53,399 nucleotides of DNA from an uncultured bacterium (lineage in GTDB: Bacteria > Myxococcota_A > UBA9042 > PHBI01), in the NCBI GenBank assembly GCA_938040325.1, contig CALHXW010000131.1, positions 1-53,399 on the forward strand, written 5' to 3'. The notes under the pieces were generated by a model. It searched no databases. It was not told where the DNA came from and worked only from the letters and a program-made list of their open reading frames with translations. This document shows, piece by piece, positions 1 through 8,972 of the stretch. Position 1 is the first letter of the stretch. Every line of letters begins with the position of its first letter. Both the position numbers and the translations under genes were made by a program.

Positions 1-1
1 G

Positions 2-3000
2 CGCGACACCTACGACCTTGCGGGTGGCGTGTTCACCTGGGTCTGGGGTCCCTGCTGCAGCGACGGTATGGCCGTTGCGATTGCCGACGACTACTGCATC
101 ACGGCGACGCCGACCGATGTGGAAGGCATCACGGCCATGCAATACATCGACGCCGCCGGCATGCCGGTTGAGCTGCCCAACGGCCTCGAGCCAGTCACGG
201 TCTGCGTCAACGCCATCTGCGAGAGCTGCGATGATGGCATCATGAACCAGGACGAGACCGGCGTGGACTGCGGCGGCATGATCTGCGACGCTTGCGAGAC
301 CTGCGACGATGGCATCATGAACCAGGACGAGACCGACGTGGACTGCGGCGGCGCGACCTGCGACGCCTGCGAGTTCGGTCAGGGCTGCACTGTCGACACC
401 GACTGCGACTGCGGTACGTGCGGTGACAACGGCACGTGCCTCGGCACGATCATCGAGACGGCGGACGCTGCTGGCGACTTCACGTTGCTGTTGGCGGCGC
501 TCGATGCCGCTGGCCTCACGTCGACGTTCGAGGGCACGACGCCCTTCACGGTGCTTGCGCCCAACGACGCTGCCTTCGCGGCGCTGCCGGCTGGCTCGCT
601 GACCGCTCTGCTCGGTGACACACCGGCGCTCACAGCGCTCTTGACCTACCACGTGCTCAACGGCGCTGTGCCGTCGTCGGTGGTGGAGACGTTGACGTCC
701 GCAACGACGCTCAACGGCAGCGACATCGCGATCACGTTCGATGGCACCGACATCTTCATCAACGGCATCAAGGTCATCGTCCGCGACATCCAAGCCTGCA
801 ACGGCGTCATCCACGTCCTCGAGGGCGTGCTGGTTCCGACCTGTGAGGACGGCGTCATGAATGGCGACGAGACCGGCGTTGACTGCGGCGGCGACACCTG
901 TGACGCCTGCGACGTGCCCTGCACGATGGACAGCATGTGCGACGACGGCAACGCGTGCACCGACGACACCTGCAACGTCATGACCGGTGAGTGTGAGGCG
1001 ACTGCCAACACCGAGCCCTGCGACGACGGCGACGCCTGCACCATGGGCGATGTCTGCGACGCTGGCGCGTGCACGCCCGGAACGGGCATGCCGGTCTGCG
1101 ACGACAGCAACGCTTGCACCGACGACACCTGCGACTCGGCGATTGGCTGCGTGTTCACGGCGAACGCCGAGCCCTGCGACGACGGCAGCGCTTGCACCGC
1201 GGGCGACATCTGCTCTGAGGGTGCTTGTGCTCCCGGCTTGGCGGTCATCTGCGACGACGGCAACCCGTGCACCACCGACTCGTGTGATGCTGCGACTGGC
1301 TGCGTGGCGGTCAACAACACCGACGCATGCGACGACGGCGACCTCTGCACCGCCGGCGACGTTTGCCTCGACGGCGCCTGCACGGCCGGCCCCGACCAGA
1401 CGGACTGCGACGACGGTGACCCGTGCACGCTCGACTCGTGCGACTCGCTCGCGGGCTGCTCCAACGTCGAGTGCGACGGCGATGCTTGCCCGGTCGAGTG
1501 TGTGAACCCGACCTGCGACGACGGCGTCCAGAACGGCGACGAAGAGGGCATCGACTGCGGCGGCGCTGTCTGCGCAGCTTGCCCGGAGCCCACGTGTGAC
1601 GACGGCATCCAAAACGGCAACGAGACCGACGTCGACTGCGGTGGCGACACCTGTGACGCCTGTGCGTTCGGCCAGATGTGCACCGTTGGAGACGACTGCG
1701 ACTGCGGCACCTGTGGCGAGGATGGAACCTGCTTGGGCAACATCATCGAGACGGCGACTGCCGCCGGCAACTTCACGACGCTCCTCACAGCGCTCGACGC
1801 GGCCGGCTTGACCGCGACCTTCGAGGGCACCGACGAGTTCACGGTTCTCGCGCCGACGGACGCGGCGTTCGCCGCGCTGCCAGCTGGCGTGCTGACCGCG
1901 CTGCTTGCTGACACGGCTGCGCTCACCGAGATCCTGACGTACCACGTCCTCAGCGGCACCATCCCGGCCGCGGCTCTCGAGACGGCTTCGAGCGCTCAGG
2001 CGCTCAACGGTGACACGCTGCTCATCTCGTTCGACGGCACCGACATCTTCGTCAACGGTATCCAGGTCATCATCGAAGACGTGCAAGCCTGCAACGGCGT
2101 CATCCACGTCCTCAGCGCGGTCATCGTGCCGAGCTGCACCGACGGTGTGATGAATGGCGACGAAGAGGGCCTCGACTGCGGCGGCGCGACCTGCGACGCC
2201 TGCGTTGTTGAGACCTGCGATGATGGCGTGAAGAACCAGGACGAGACGGACGTCGACTGCGGTGGTGACATCTGCGACGCCTGCCCCGACGGCGACCTCT
2301 GCCTCGGTCCGGACGACTGCACGAGCGGCGTTTGCTTCGGCGACGGCATCTGCATCCCCGCCACCTGCATCGACAACATGATGAGCGGTGACGAGGAAGG
2401 CGTGGACTGCGGCGGCAGCTGCCCGGCCACGTGCCCGACCTGCGACGACGGTGAGCAGAACGGCGACGAGGAAGGCATCGACTGCGGCGGCGCGGTCTGC
2501 GGCCCCTGCATCTCGTGCGACGACGGCGTGCGTAACGGCACCGAGACGGACGTCGACTGCGGCGGCGACGCCTGCGACGCTTGCCCCGACGGCGACACCT
2601 GCCTCGCCGGTACCGACTGCGTCAGCGGTCTGTGCGCCGGTAACGTCTGCGTGACGCCTACCTGCGACGACGGCGTGCAGAACCAGGACGAGACGGACGT
2701 CGACTGCGGTGGCGACACCTGCGATGCCTGCCCCGACGGCGATGCCTGCTTCGAGGCCGATGACTGCAACAGCGGCATCTGCAACGGCGCAACCATCGAC
2801 TCGGCTGGCACCTGCGTGGGCCCCGACTGCGGTGACGGCTTCCAGAACGGCGACGAGACCGACGTCGACTGCGGCGGCACGGTCTGCGCGCCCTGCGGCG
2901 ACGGCCTTGGCTGTGGCACCAACGACGACTGCGCGAGCAACGTCTGCGGCGACGACATGCTCTGCGCGGCTCCGGCGTGCGACGATGGCATCCAGAACGG

Positions 3001-4024
3001 CGACGAGACCGACGTCGACTGCGGTGGCGCTGTCTGCGACCCATGCGCTGACGAGCTCAAGTGCAACGCACCGTCCGACTGCCAGAGCGGCGTGTGTGTC
3101 GGCGATGGTGTCTGCGGTGTTCCGGCCTGCGACGATGGCGTCCAGAACGGCAACGAGACCGACGTGGACTGCGGCGGCGACTGCGACGGCTGTGCCCTTG
3201 GCGCCGTCTGCGGCGACGGCGACGACTGCGCGTCGACGTTCTGCCTCGACAACATCTGCGTTGACTCGATCCCGACCTGTGACGACAACGCGCAGAACCA
3301 GGACGAGACCGACGTGGACTGCGGTGGCGACACCTGCGACCCCTGCGGCCTCAACTTCAACTGCGTTGACAACAGCGACTGCGAGTCGGACCTCTGCGAC
3401 GATGGCACCTGCCAGCCGCAGCTGCCGACCTGCGACGACGACACGCAGAACCAGGACGAGACCGACGTGGACTGCGGCGGCTCCTGCCCGGCCTGTGACC
3501 TCGGCGAGCGCTGCGCCATCAACGGCGACTGCCAGAGCGGGTTCTGCGATGACAACGGCATCTGCGGTCAAGCTCCGGCTGCCTGCGATGACGGCGTTCA
3601 GAACGGCAACGAGACGGACATTGACTGCGGTGGTGACTGCGGCGGTTGCGCCAACGATGGACGCTGCAGCGACGACAGCGACTGCCTGAGCGACTTCTGC
3701 GACAGCGGCACCTGTGCCGATGCGCCGGCTTGCGACGACGGCATCCAGAACGGCAACGAGACGGATGTCGACTGCGGTGGCGCATGCAACGCTTGCGACA
3801 ACGGCGAGAGCTGCAGCATCAACACGGACTGCGGCAGCGACAACTGCGACAACGGCACGTGCGAGCCCATCAACTTCGGCACCGACGACCTGGTCGTCCG
3901 CGGTGGTGGCTTCCTCGACACTGGCTGTGCCGGTGGCGAGACCACGACGCCCTTGGCGTTGGCCTTGGCGCTGATGTTGCTTGCGGGCGGCGCGTTCTGG
4001 CGTCGTCGTCGTGACGGCCGCTAG
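2..4024 (+). CDS. FAS1-domain Cys-repeat surface protein, 5' truncated by window edge
   Basis: The reading frame is open to the left edge, so the true start lies outside the window; the GTG at base 29 is probably internal. What is visible is at least 1,340 residues. There are 18 copies of a Cys/Asp/Gly repeat of the form CDDGIQNGDETDVDCGG, often followed by a CxxC. Between bases 910 and 1500 lie about seven shorter units of the CDDGNACTDDTC type. Two fasciclin (FAS1) domains sit at about bases 449-840 and 1740-2130; both end in the conserved NGVIHVL motif. FAS1 domains are known as extracellular adhesion modules, and the acidic repeats suggest Ca2+ binding (inference). The C-terminus has a Cys-Ala-Gly-Gly segment, a hydrophobic helix (about bases 3945-3995) and an Arg cluster, which is a MYXO-CTERM-like sorting signal. 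The protein is therefore probably anchored at the cell surface. Its biological role is unknown. A terminator follows directly. Confidence 0.9.
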   Translation, partial: RDTYDLAGGVFTWVWGPCCSDGMAVAIADDYCITATPTDVEGITAMQYIDAAGMPVELPNGLEPVTVCVNAICESCDDGIMNQDETGVDCGGMICDACETCDDGIMNQDETDVDCGGATCDACEFGQGCTVDTDCDCGTCGDNGTCLGTIIETADAAGDFTLLLAALDAAGLTSTFEGTTPFTVLAPNDAAFAALPAGSLTALLGDTPALTALLTYHVLNGAVPSSVVETLTSATTLNGSDIAITFDGTDIFINGIKVIVRDIQACNGVIHVLEGVLVPTCEDGVMNGDETGVDCGGDTCDACDVPCTMDSMCDDGNACTDDTCNVMTGECEATANTEPCDDGDACTMGDVCDAGACTPGTGMPVCDDSNACTDDTCDSAIGCVFTANAEPCDDGSACTAGDICSEGACAPGLAVICDDGNPCTTDSCDAATGCVAVNNTDACDDGDLCTAGDVCLDGACTAGPDQTDCDDGDPCTLDSCDSLAGCSNVECDGDACPVECVNPTCDDGVQNGDEEGIDCGGAVCAACPEPTCDDGIQNGNETDVDCGGDTCDACAFGQMCTVGDDCDCGTCGEDGTCLGNIIETATAAGNFTTLLTALDAAGLTATFEGTDEFTVLAPTDAAFAALPAGVLTALLADTAALTEILTYHVLSGTIPAAALETASSAQALNGDTLLISFDGTDIFVNGIQVIIEDVQACNGVIHVLSAVIVPSCTDGVMNGDEEGLDCGGATCDACVVETCDDGVKNQDETDVDCGGDICDACPDGDLCLGPDDCTSGVCFGDGICIPATCIDNMMSGDEEGVDCGGSCPATCPTCDDGEQNGDEEGIDCGGAVCGPCISCDDGVRNGTETDVDCGGDACDACPDGDTCLAGTDCVSGLCAGNVCVTPTCDDGVQNQDETDVDCGGDTCDACPDGDACFEADDCNSGICNGATIDSAGTCVGPDCGDGFQNGDETDVDCGGTVCAPCGDGLGCGTNDDCASNVCGDDMLCAAPACDDGIQNGDETDVDCGGAVCDPCADELKCNAPSDCQSGVCVGDGVCGVPACDDGVQNGNETDVDCGGDCDGCALGAVCGDGDDCASTFCLDNICVDSIPTCDDNAQNQDETDVDCGGDTCDPCGLNFNCVDNSDCESDLCDDGTCQPQLPTCDDDTQNQDETDVDCGGSCPACDLGERCAINGDCQSGFCDDNGICGQAPAACDDGVQNGNETDIDCGGDCGGCANDGRCSDDSDCLSDFCDSGTCADAPACDDGIQNGNETDVDCGGACNACDNGESCSINTDCGSDNCDNGTCEPINFGTDDLVVRGGGFLDTGCAGGETTTPLALALALMLLAGGAFWRRRRDGR

Positions 4025-4044
4025 GCTCCGACGAGAGTGAAACG

Positions 4045-4075
4045 AACGGCGTCGCAGGTCTCCTGCGGCGCCGTT
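4045..4075 (+). terminator. Intrinsic terminator after the FAS1 protein gene
   Basis: AACGGCG-t-CGCAGG, loop tct, CCTGCG-g-CGCCGTT forms a 13-bp stem with a single t/g mismatch. It is followed by the T-rich TGTCTGTT and starts 20 bases after the stop codon. Confidence 0.75.
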
Positions 4076-4136
4076 TGTCTGTTAGGGATCGTCCAAATCA
4101 CGCGTGTCAACGCGCCAACCACGCGAGCTATCCTTC

Positions 4137-4793
4137 ATGCGTACCGCCTTCTTTGATCTCGATCGGACGCTCATCGGCTTCAACAGCGCCATGGCGTATG
4201 CCAAGTGGGAACATCGAAACGGGCGGATTGGCACCCTGAAGCTGGTGCAGTCTGCGGCATGGATGGGCCTCTACCACCTGTCGCTCATCAACATGAACCG
4301 TGCGTACCAGCGCGCCGTGGCGAGCTATCGCGGTGTCTCCGCCGACGAGCTCGACCAGCGTACCCAAGAGTTCTTCGCCGACCAGGTCACCGACAGTCTC
4401 TTGCCGGCAGCGGCGATCGCCCTTAGCAAGCACCGCGAGGCCGGCGACCGACTGGTGCTGCTGAGCAGCACGTCGAGCTACCTGGCAGCTGCGGCGACCG
4501 AGCGCTGGAACCTCGACGCCTGGCTCGCCAATCGCTTCCCGACCGATACCGATGGCAAGCTCACGGGAAAGGTCGAGCTTCCGCTTTGCTACGGCGCAGG
4601 AAAGGTCGACCACGCCCGCCGCTACCTCGACGCACACGGCGGCGGAACGCTCGCGCAGGCTGCGTTCTACTCGGACTCCTACTCAGACGTCGCGATGCTG
4701 GCGGCTGTCGGTGAACCGTACGTGGTCAACCCAGACCCTAGGCTACGCCGCCTCGCCAAGCGTCGAGGCTGGCCGATCTCCGACTGGGTGTAA
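4137..4793 (+). CDS. HAD-family phosphatase (SerB-like, HAD-IB type)
   Basis: The 218-residue protein carries the HAD motifs in order. Motif I is FFDLDRT with nucleophile D7 and acid/base D9, motif II is LLSSTSS (about residues 105-111), a Lys lies in GKVDHA (motif III), and motif IV is YSDSYSD. The small helical cap between motifs I and II and the overall length match HAD subfamily IB, which includes phosphoserine phosphatase-like enzymes. The substrate cannot be read from the sequence. I chose the ATG at 4137 because it starts the protein one residue before the core beta strand. A GTG at 4104 would add 11 non-conserved residues, and neither site has a clear Shine-Dalgarno. The gene stands alone between two surface-protein genes. 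Confidence 0.85.
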   Translation: MRTAFFDLDRTLIGFNSAMAYAKWEHRNGRIGTLKLVQSAAWMGLYHLSLINMNRAYQRAVASYRGVSADELDQRTQEFFADQVTDSLLPAAAIALSKHREAGDRLVLLSSTSSYLAAAATERWNLDAWLANRFPTDTDGKLTGKVELPLCYGAGKVDHARRYLDAHGGGTLAQAAFYSDSYSDVAMLAAVGEPYVVNPDPRLRRLAKRRGWPISDWV

Positions 4794-4927
4794 CGCATGT
4801 CAACGTCGTCGAGCCGCTCGGCCCTGGGAACGGACGTGGCTGCCGGACGTCCCCGACAGCTTCCGAGCCACGCAGGGCTTCCATCCAAGCTGACCTGCTG
4901 GTTCAATGGGTTGGGTGGAGGTCGACG

Positions 4928-7333
4928 ATGCGGATCCTAAAGTCAGGTTTGTGGGTGCTGGCTCTTGCGACCATCGCCTTGGTCGCCGAGGGCGTGACGC
5001 GCCATGCGCACGCGGGTGTGAGTGTGCCCAAGCCTGGGCTGATCCTCGTGACGAACCCCGGCCGCGCGACGCTCGTCGTAAGTCTCTGTCACCCCGGGAT
5101 CTCGGTTCGAACCACCAAGTGGGGCGAGAACAACCGCACCGCCCAGTCCTACGCTAACCTCCTTGGCCTATCCGCAGCCGTGAACGCCGACTTCTTTAAC
5201 TTTCCAAGCGCCACGAAGGTGGTGGGCAAAGCTCGCGGCGACGGCATCGAGTGGCCGGCGACTCAGACCGGGCTCTACAACGAGGTACGCCACTACTGGC
5301 AGTTCGGTCCCCAGTGGGCGCAGGGCGTCATCCACGACTCGGTCCCCTACCACGCCGGCGTCACCGACGTCGTCGGAGGCCATGACCACATTATCCGAAA
5401 CGGTGCCGTGTTTAGCGCCTGGCCCAATCACGACTTCTACACAGGCGCCAAGCGACGCACCGGCATTGGGCTGAGCCAGGACCAGCGCTGGCTCTACATC
5501 ACGGCGGTCGGCGGTGGAGCAGGACACGTTCAGCTCGCTCAGCACATGGTCGCCGATGCAGCCGAGGCCGGCGCCCCGCCCATCTACCAAGCTTCGAACA
5601 TGGACGGTGGCGGCTCAAGCCAGCTGTGGGTCAACGGCTCGTGGGCGATCTCAAGCACGCGCAAAGTCGCCAACCACGTCGGCATCTACACGAACTCCAC
5701 CCGGCACTCGAGCTGCCGTCCCTTCTACGCCGCCGAGTTCGTCAGTTCGACACTTCCGGTACAGGGCACCGGCACCATCACGCTCAACCTAGGCGAGGTC
5801 GTCACCGGCACCGTGAGGTTCCGAAACAAGGGCACCGAGACCTGGAACGCCAACACCAAGCTCGCACCGATCCCCCGCGACCAAGCGTCGCCGCTCGCAG
5901 CTCCGGGCTGGCTCAACCCGTCCCGCATGTCCAACATCAGCGGCTCCGTGCCGCCCGGCGCCGTCGGAACGTTCGCCGTTAGCTTCAAAGGCAACTCCCC
6001 CGGCACGCGCGTTCAGCAGTTCGGGCTGCTCCATGAGCTCTTCACGTGGTTCGCTCAGGCGCCTCTTGGCGGCGGGCCTGCCGACGGATCGCTGAAGTAT
6101 CGCGTGGTGGTCAACGACTGCACGCCGAGCTGTGCAGGCAAGCAGTGCGGCGGAGACGGTTGCGGCGGCAGCTGTGGCAGCTGCGGTGCAGGCACGACGT
6201 GTACCGGTGGGCAGTGCGTGTGCGTGCCCCAGTGTAGCAGCAAGGAGTGCGGTGGCGATAGCTGTGGCGGTAGCTGTGGCGCATGCGGCGCCGGCACCAC
6301 GTGTAGCGGCGGCCAGTGCGTCTGCGCGCCCCAGTGCAGCGGCAAGGAGTGCGGTGGCGACGGCTGTGGCGGCAGCTGCGGATCGTGTGGCGCGGGCACC
6401 ACGTGTAGCGGTGGCGAGTGTGTCTGCGCGCCCCAGTGCAGCGGCAAGGAGTGCGGCGGTGACACCTGTGGCGGCAGCTGCGGCAGCTGCCCTGCGACAC
6501 ACGCCTGCAGCGGCGGCCAGTGCGTCTGCGAGCCACAGTGCGACGGGAAGCCATGCGGCGACGATGGCTGCGGCGGGGACTGCGGCCCCTGCCCAACGCA
6601 GCACGTTTGTCAGGTCGATGCGTGCGTGTGCATCCCCGACTGCTCACAGAAGGAGTGCGGTAGCGATGGCTGTGGCGGTAGCTGTGGCGGGTGCCCAGAC
6701 TGGGAGAGCTGCAACAGCAACTTCCTATGCGAGTGCGCGCCTTCGATGGAGGTCTGCGACAACGTCGACAACGACTGCGACGGGACGATCGACGAGGACG
6801 ATGTGTGTGGCGGCGGTTCCTGTTTCCCAGGTACTGAGCGCCCGTGCGACTACCCGGAGCTCCCGGTCGACTGTGACACCGGCGTTCAGTACTGCGGCAC
6901 CAACGCATTCTGGGGCCCGTGCGAGCTGCCCGAAGACTGTCTTGACCCTGTCGAGCCTGATGTCACCGGCACCGACGACGCGATGTCCGACGTCGACGCG
7001 GATGAGGACGGCGCGTCGGTTGGCGACACAGATGCTGACGCTCTCGCTGAGGACACGTCCACTGGGCAGGAGCACGACACGGGCCTCTCGCCAGATACGA
7101 CCAGCGACCTTGACCCCGACACCGACGAGCTGCTGCTCGACACCACCGACCCGACGCTTGATACCGCGATCGACGACACCGGCGGCACCGGGGTCGACGT
7201 GGTGACCGACCTCACCACGGTGAAAGTCCCCATCGACAACAGCTGCCAGGGCGGCTCGTCGCTGCCTTGGTGGTGGCTGCTGGCGCTCGGCATCGTCATC
7301 GCGCTCCGACGACGCAACGGGCGTCGCGCTTAG
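4928..7333 (+). CDS. NAGPA-like phosphodiester glycosidase with Ig-like domain, Cys repeats and C-terminal sorting signal
   Basis: This 801-residue exported protein starts at an ATG six bases after GGAGG. A signal peptide covers about residues 1-30 (cleavage near AHA-G). Residues 35-260 match the phosphodiester glycosidase (NAGPA/DUF2233) family; the diagnostic NMDGGGSS motif is at 224-231. Residues 270-390 look like an NBR1-type Ig-like domain. Six Cys-rich units of about 34 residues follow, with the pattern CGGDGCGGSCGxC...CxGGxCVC. Next is one MopE-like unit (VCDNVDNDCDGTIDEDD) and an Asp/Thr-rich linker. The C-terminus is DNSC-QGG, a hydrophobic helix and an Arg cluster, again MYXO-CTERM-like. 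NAGPA-family enzymes cleave phosphodiester-linked sugars, so an outer-surface glycan substrate is plausible, but this is inference. Confidence 0.88.
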   Translation: MRILKSGLWVLALATIALVAEGVTRHAHAGVSVPKPGLILVTNPGRATLVVSLCHPGISVRTTKWGENNRTAQSYANLLGLSAAVNADFFNFPSATKVVGKARGDGIEWPATQTGLYNEVRHYWQFGPQWAQGVIHDSVPYHAGVTDVVGGHDHIIRNGAVFSAWPNHDFYTGAKRRTGIGLSQDQRWLYITAVGGGAGHVQLAQHMVADAAEAGAPPIYQASNMDGGGSSQLWVNGSWAISSTRKVANHVGIYTNSTRHSSCRPFYAAEFVSSTLPVQGTGTITLNLGEVVTGTVRFRNKGTETWNANTKLAPIPRDQASPLAAPGWLNPSRMSNISGSVPPGAVGTFAVSFKGNSPGTRVQQFGLLHELFTWFAQAPLGGGPADGSLKYRVVVNDCTPSCAGKQCGGDGCGGSCGSCGAGTTCTGGQCVCVPQCSSKECGGDSCGGSCGACGAGTTCSGGQCVCAPQCSGKECGGDGCGGSCGSCGAGTTCSGGECVCAPQCSGKECGGDTCGGSCGSCPATHACSGGQCVCEPQCDGKPCGDDGCGGDCGPCPTQHVCQVDACVCIPDCSQKECGSDGCGGSCGGCPDWESCNSNFLCECAPSMEVCDNVDNDCDGTIDEDDVCGGGSCFPGTERPCDYPELPVDCDTGVQYCGTNAFWGPCELPEDCLDPVEPDVTGTDDAMSDVDADEDGASVGDTDADALAEDTSTGQEHDTGLSPDTTSDLDPDTDELLLDTTDPTLDTAIDDTGGTGVDVVTDLTTVKVPIDNSCQGGSSLPWWWLLALGIVIALRRRNGRRA

Positions 7334-7423
7334 CCACGCGCTGCTGGATTCTTATAGGGCATCGCTGCCGCAGCTGACCGTGTCGCGATCGTGCTTGCCG
7401 AGCGCGAGCCGCGCCGGGTAAGG

Positions 7424-8362
7424 ATGAACCTCTCGTCGCGCAGCGCTCCCGCTGCCCTCCTAACGAGGAGCCCGTTCTTGCCTACGCTCTTCGACCGCCT
7501 TGGTCGCTGGAACTTTCAGCGCAGCGGTGCGACCAGCGCGTTCCACGGCGATGACGGCGACCGAGTCCACTACTACACCGTCGAGGCCGAGGCCTCCGAC
7601 GGGCCAGCCCCCACGATGGAGGCTGCTCTGCTGCACGGCGTTGGTTCGGCAGCCAGCGCGTTCGCGCCGATCGTCAAGCACCTACGGCCTCGCTTTCGTC
7701 GCATCGTGATCCCCGAGGCGCCCGCTCACGGGTTCAGCGACCGCGGCGCCCAGGCGCTTGAGGCCGAGTCGCTCTACCAGCGCATGAAGGCGTTTCTCGA
7801 CGACGCTCTGACGGGCCCCTTCGTGCTCTATGGCAACTCCCTCGGCGGTGGGGCTGCCGTCCGGTATGCGTCCGAACACCCTGACCGCGTCGCCGCGCTC
7901 GTGTTGCTCTCGCCTGCCGGTGCTGCGGTCGAGCCCACTGCGTTCGACGAGCTCAAGAGCAAGTTCGAGTTCGCCAGCAACACCGAGGCACACGCATTTT
8001 TGCAGAAGCTCTTTCACGAGCCGCCGTGGTACCTGCGGCTGGTCGCCGGTGACCTCAAGCGTCGCCTCGCTAGGCCTGAGCTACGTCACTTCTTTGAGGC
8101 CGCAACGGTCGACGACCTGCTCACGCCAGAGCAGCTCAAGCCGCTGACGATGCCGGTTCTCTTCATGTGGGGCGGCGCCGAGCAGGTGCTACCGCCGCAG
8201 CACCTTCAGTGGTACCGCGAGCACCTGCCGGAGTCTGCTGCCGTGGTCGAGCCTGCCAACTATGGACACAGCGCCTACGTCGAGTATCCGGAAGACGTGG
8301 CCAAGCGAATGCTGGCGTTTCTCACCGCCAGAGGAGTGATCGATGGAGTCGCCGATGCCTGA
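7424..8362 (+). CDS. Alpha/beta hydrolase
   Basis: The protein has 312 residues if it starts at the ATG at 7424; a GTG at 7391 would add 11 residues. The fold signature is clear. [12 protein letters not shown] forms the oxyanion region, GNSLGGG carries the nucleophile (Ser139), and GHSAY near the C-terminus supplies the catalytic His. The usual acid after strand 7 reads WGGAEQVLP, with Glu where most family members have Asp. The cap region lies between residues about 165 and 230. It resembles the lipase/epoxide-hydrolase/meta-cleavage hydrolase group; the substrate is unknown. Its last 20 bases overlap the next gene, so the two are probably co-translated. Confidence 0.85.
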   Translation: MNLSSRSAPAALLTRSPFLPTLFDRLGRWNFQRSGATSAFHGDDGDRVHYYTVEAEASDGPAPTMEAALLHGVGSAASAFAPIVKHLRPRFRRIVIPEAPAHGFSDRGAQALEAESLYQRMKAFLDDALTGPFVLYGNSLGGGAAVRYASEHPDRVAALVLLSPAGAAVEPTAFDELKSKFEFASNTEAHAFLQKLFHEPPWYLRLVAGDLKRRLARPELRHFFEAATVDDLLTPEQLKPLTMPVLFMWGGAEQVLPPQHLQWYREHLPESAAVVEPANYGHSAYVEYPEDVAKRMLAFLTARGVIDGVADA

Positions 8363-8840
8363 AGCCCCTCGTCCTTTCCGCATCCTCGGCGTTCAGCAGG
8401 TCGCGATTGGTGCGCCCGACAAGCGCGCGCTGCAGCATCTCTGGGGCGACCTCTTCGGGCTTGAGCCCGTTGGAACGTATCGAAGCGAGCGCGAGAACGT
8501 CGACGAGGACATCCTGCGTCTTGGGGTCGGTCCGTTTGCCGTCGAGGTGGACCTCATGCAGCCCATCGATGCCGACGCACGCCCAAGGGTTCACGTACCA
8601 GCGCTCAATCATGTCGGCTTGTGGGTCGACGACATCCAGTCCGCTGTGACCTGGCTCGGCGAGCATGGGGTCCGCTTCACACCAGGCGGTATCCGTAAGG
8701 GAGCCGCCGGGCACGATGTGACCTTCATCCACCCCAAGGGCAACGAGCAGTCGCCGGTCGGCGGCGTCGGTGTCCTGATCGAGCTCGTTCAAGCGCCGGC
8801 CGAGGTGATCGCGGCGTTCGACGACGCATCGGCATCGTAA
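8343..8840 (+). CDS. VOC-family protein (glyoxalase / methylmalonyl-CoA epimerase-like)
   Basis: This 165-residue protein contains two beta-alpha-beta-beta-beta units typical of the vicinal oxygen chelate superfamily. The second unit has [10 protein letters not shown] (His ligand) and ends in VLIELVQAP (Glu ligand), as in methylmalonyl-CoA epimerases. The first unit starts [10 protein letters not shown], with Gln at the place where the family normally has a metal-binding His, while PFAVEVDLM keeps a Glu. The metal site may therefore be altered, and the activity is uncertain. GAGGAG lies six bases before the ATG. The start overlaps the end of the alpha/beta hydrolase gene by 20 bases. Confidence 0.85.
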   Translation: MESPMPEAPRPFRILGVQQVAIGAPDKRALQHLWGDLFGLEPVGTYRSERENVDEDILRLGVGPFAVEVDLMQPIDADARPRVHVPALNHVGLWVDDIQSAVTWLGEHGVRFTPGGIRKGAAGHDVTFIHPKGNEQSPVGGVGVLIELVQAPAEVIAAFDDASAS

Positions 8841-8934
8841 CCTGCGATCGCTCGTTAGGGTCGGTGATAAGCCTGCGGTTTACGGTCGCTCGACCCTGAC
8901 GGCGAGACGTGTCTCCACCTTATGTGGGCCCAGA

Positions 8935-8956
8935 TATGCTAGGGTCCGGCGACCCT
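8935..8956 (+). promoter_or_regulatory. Possible -10 box and operator palindrome in the lon-like gene leader
   Basis: TATGCT (8935-8940) could be a -10 box, with only a weak -35 (TCTCCA, 8912-8917). It is followed at once by AGGGTC-cggc-GACCCT (8941-8956), which would cover the transcription start. Further copies of the half-site occur at 8857-8863 (AGGGTCG) and 8891-8897 (CGACCCT). The sequence is visible; the regulatory role is inferred. Confidence 0.35.
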
Positions 8957-8972
8957 GACGACGGAGGCCCAA

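Noticed and set aside
646..3561. Long minus-strand frames (438 and 521 codons) opposite the FAS1 Cys-repeat gene
   Set aside because: They are rich in Ser, Pro and Gln and mirror the repeated codons of the real gene; they have no domains, ribosome sites or independent pattern.
4833..4853. GGACGT-N9-ACGTCC hairpin after the HAD gene as a terminator
   Set aside because: The stem is only 6 bp and no T-rich tract follows.
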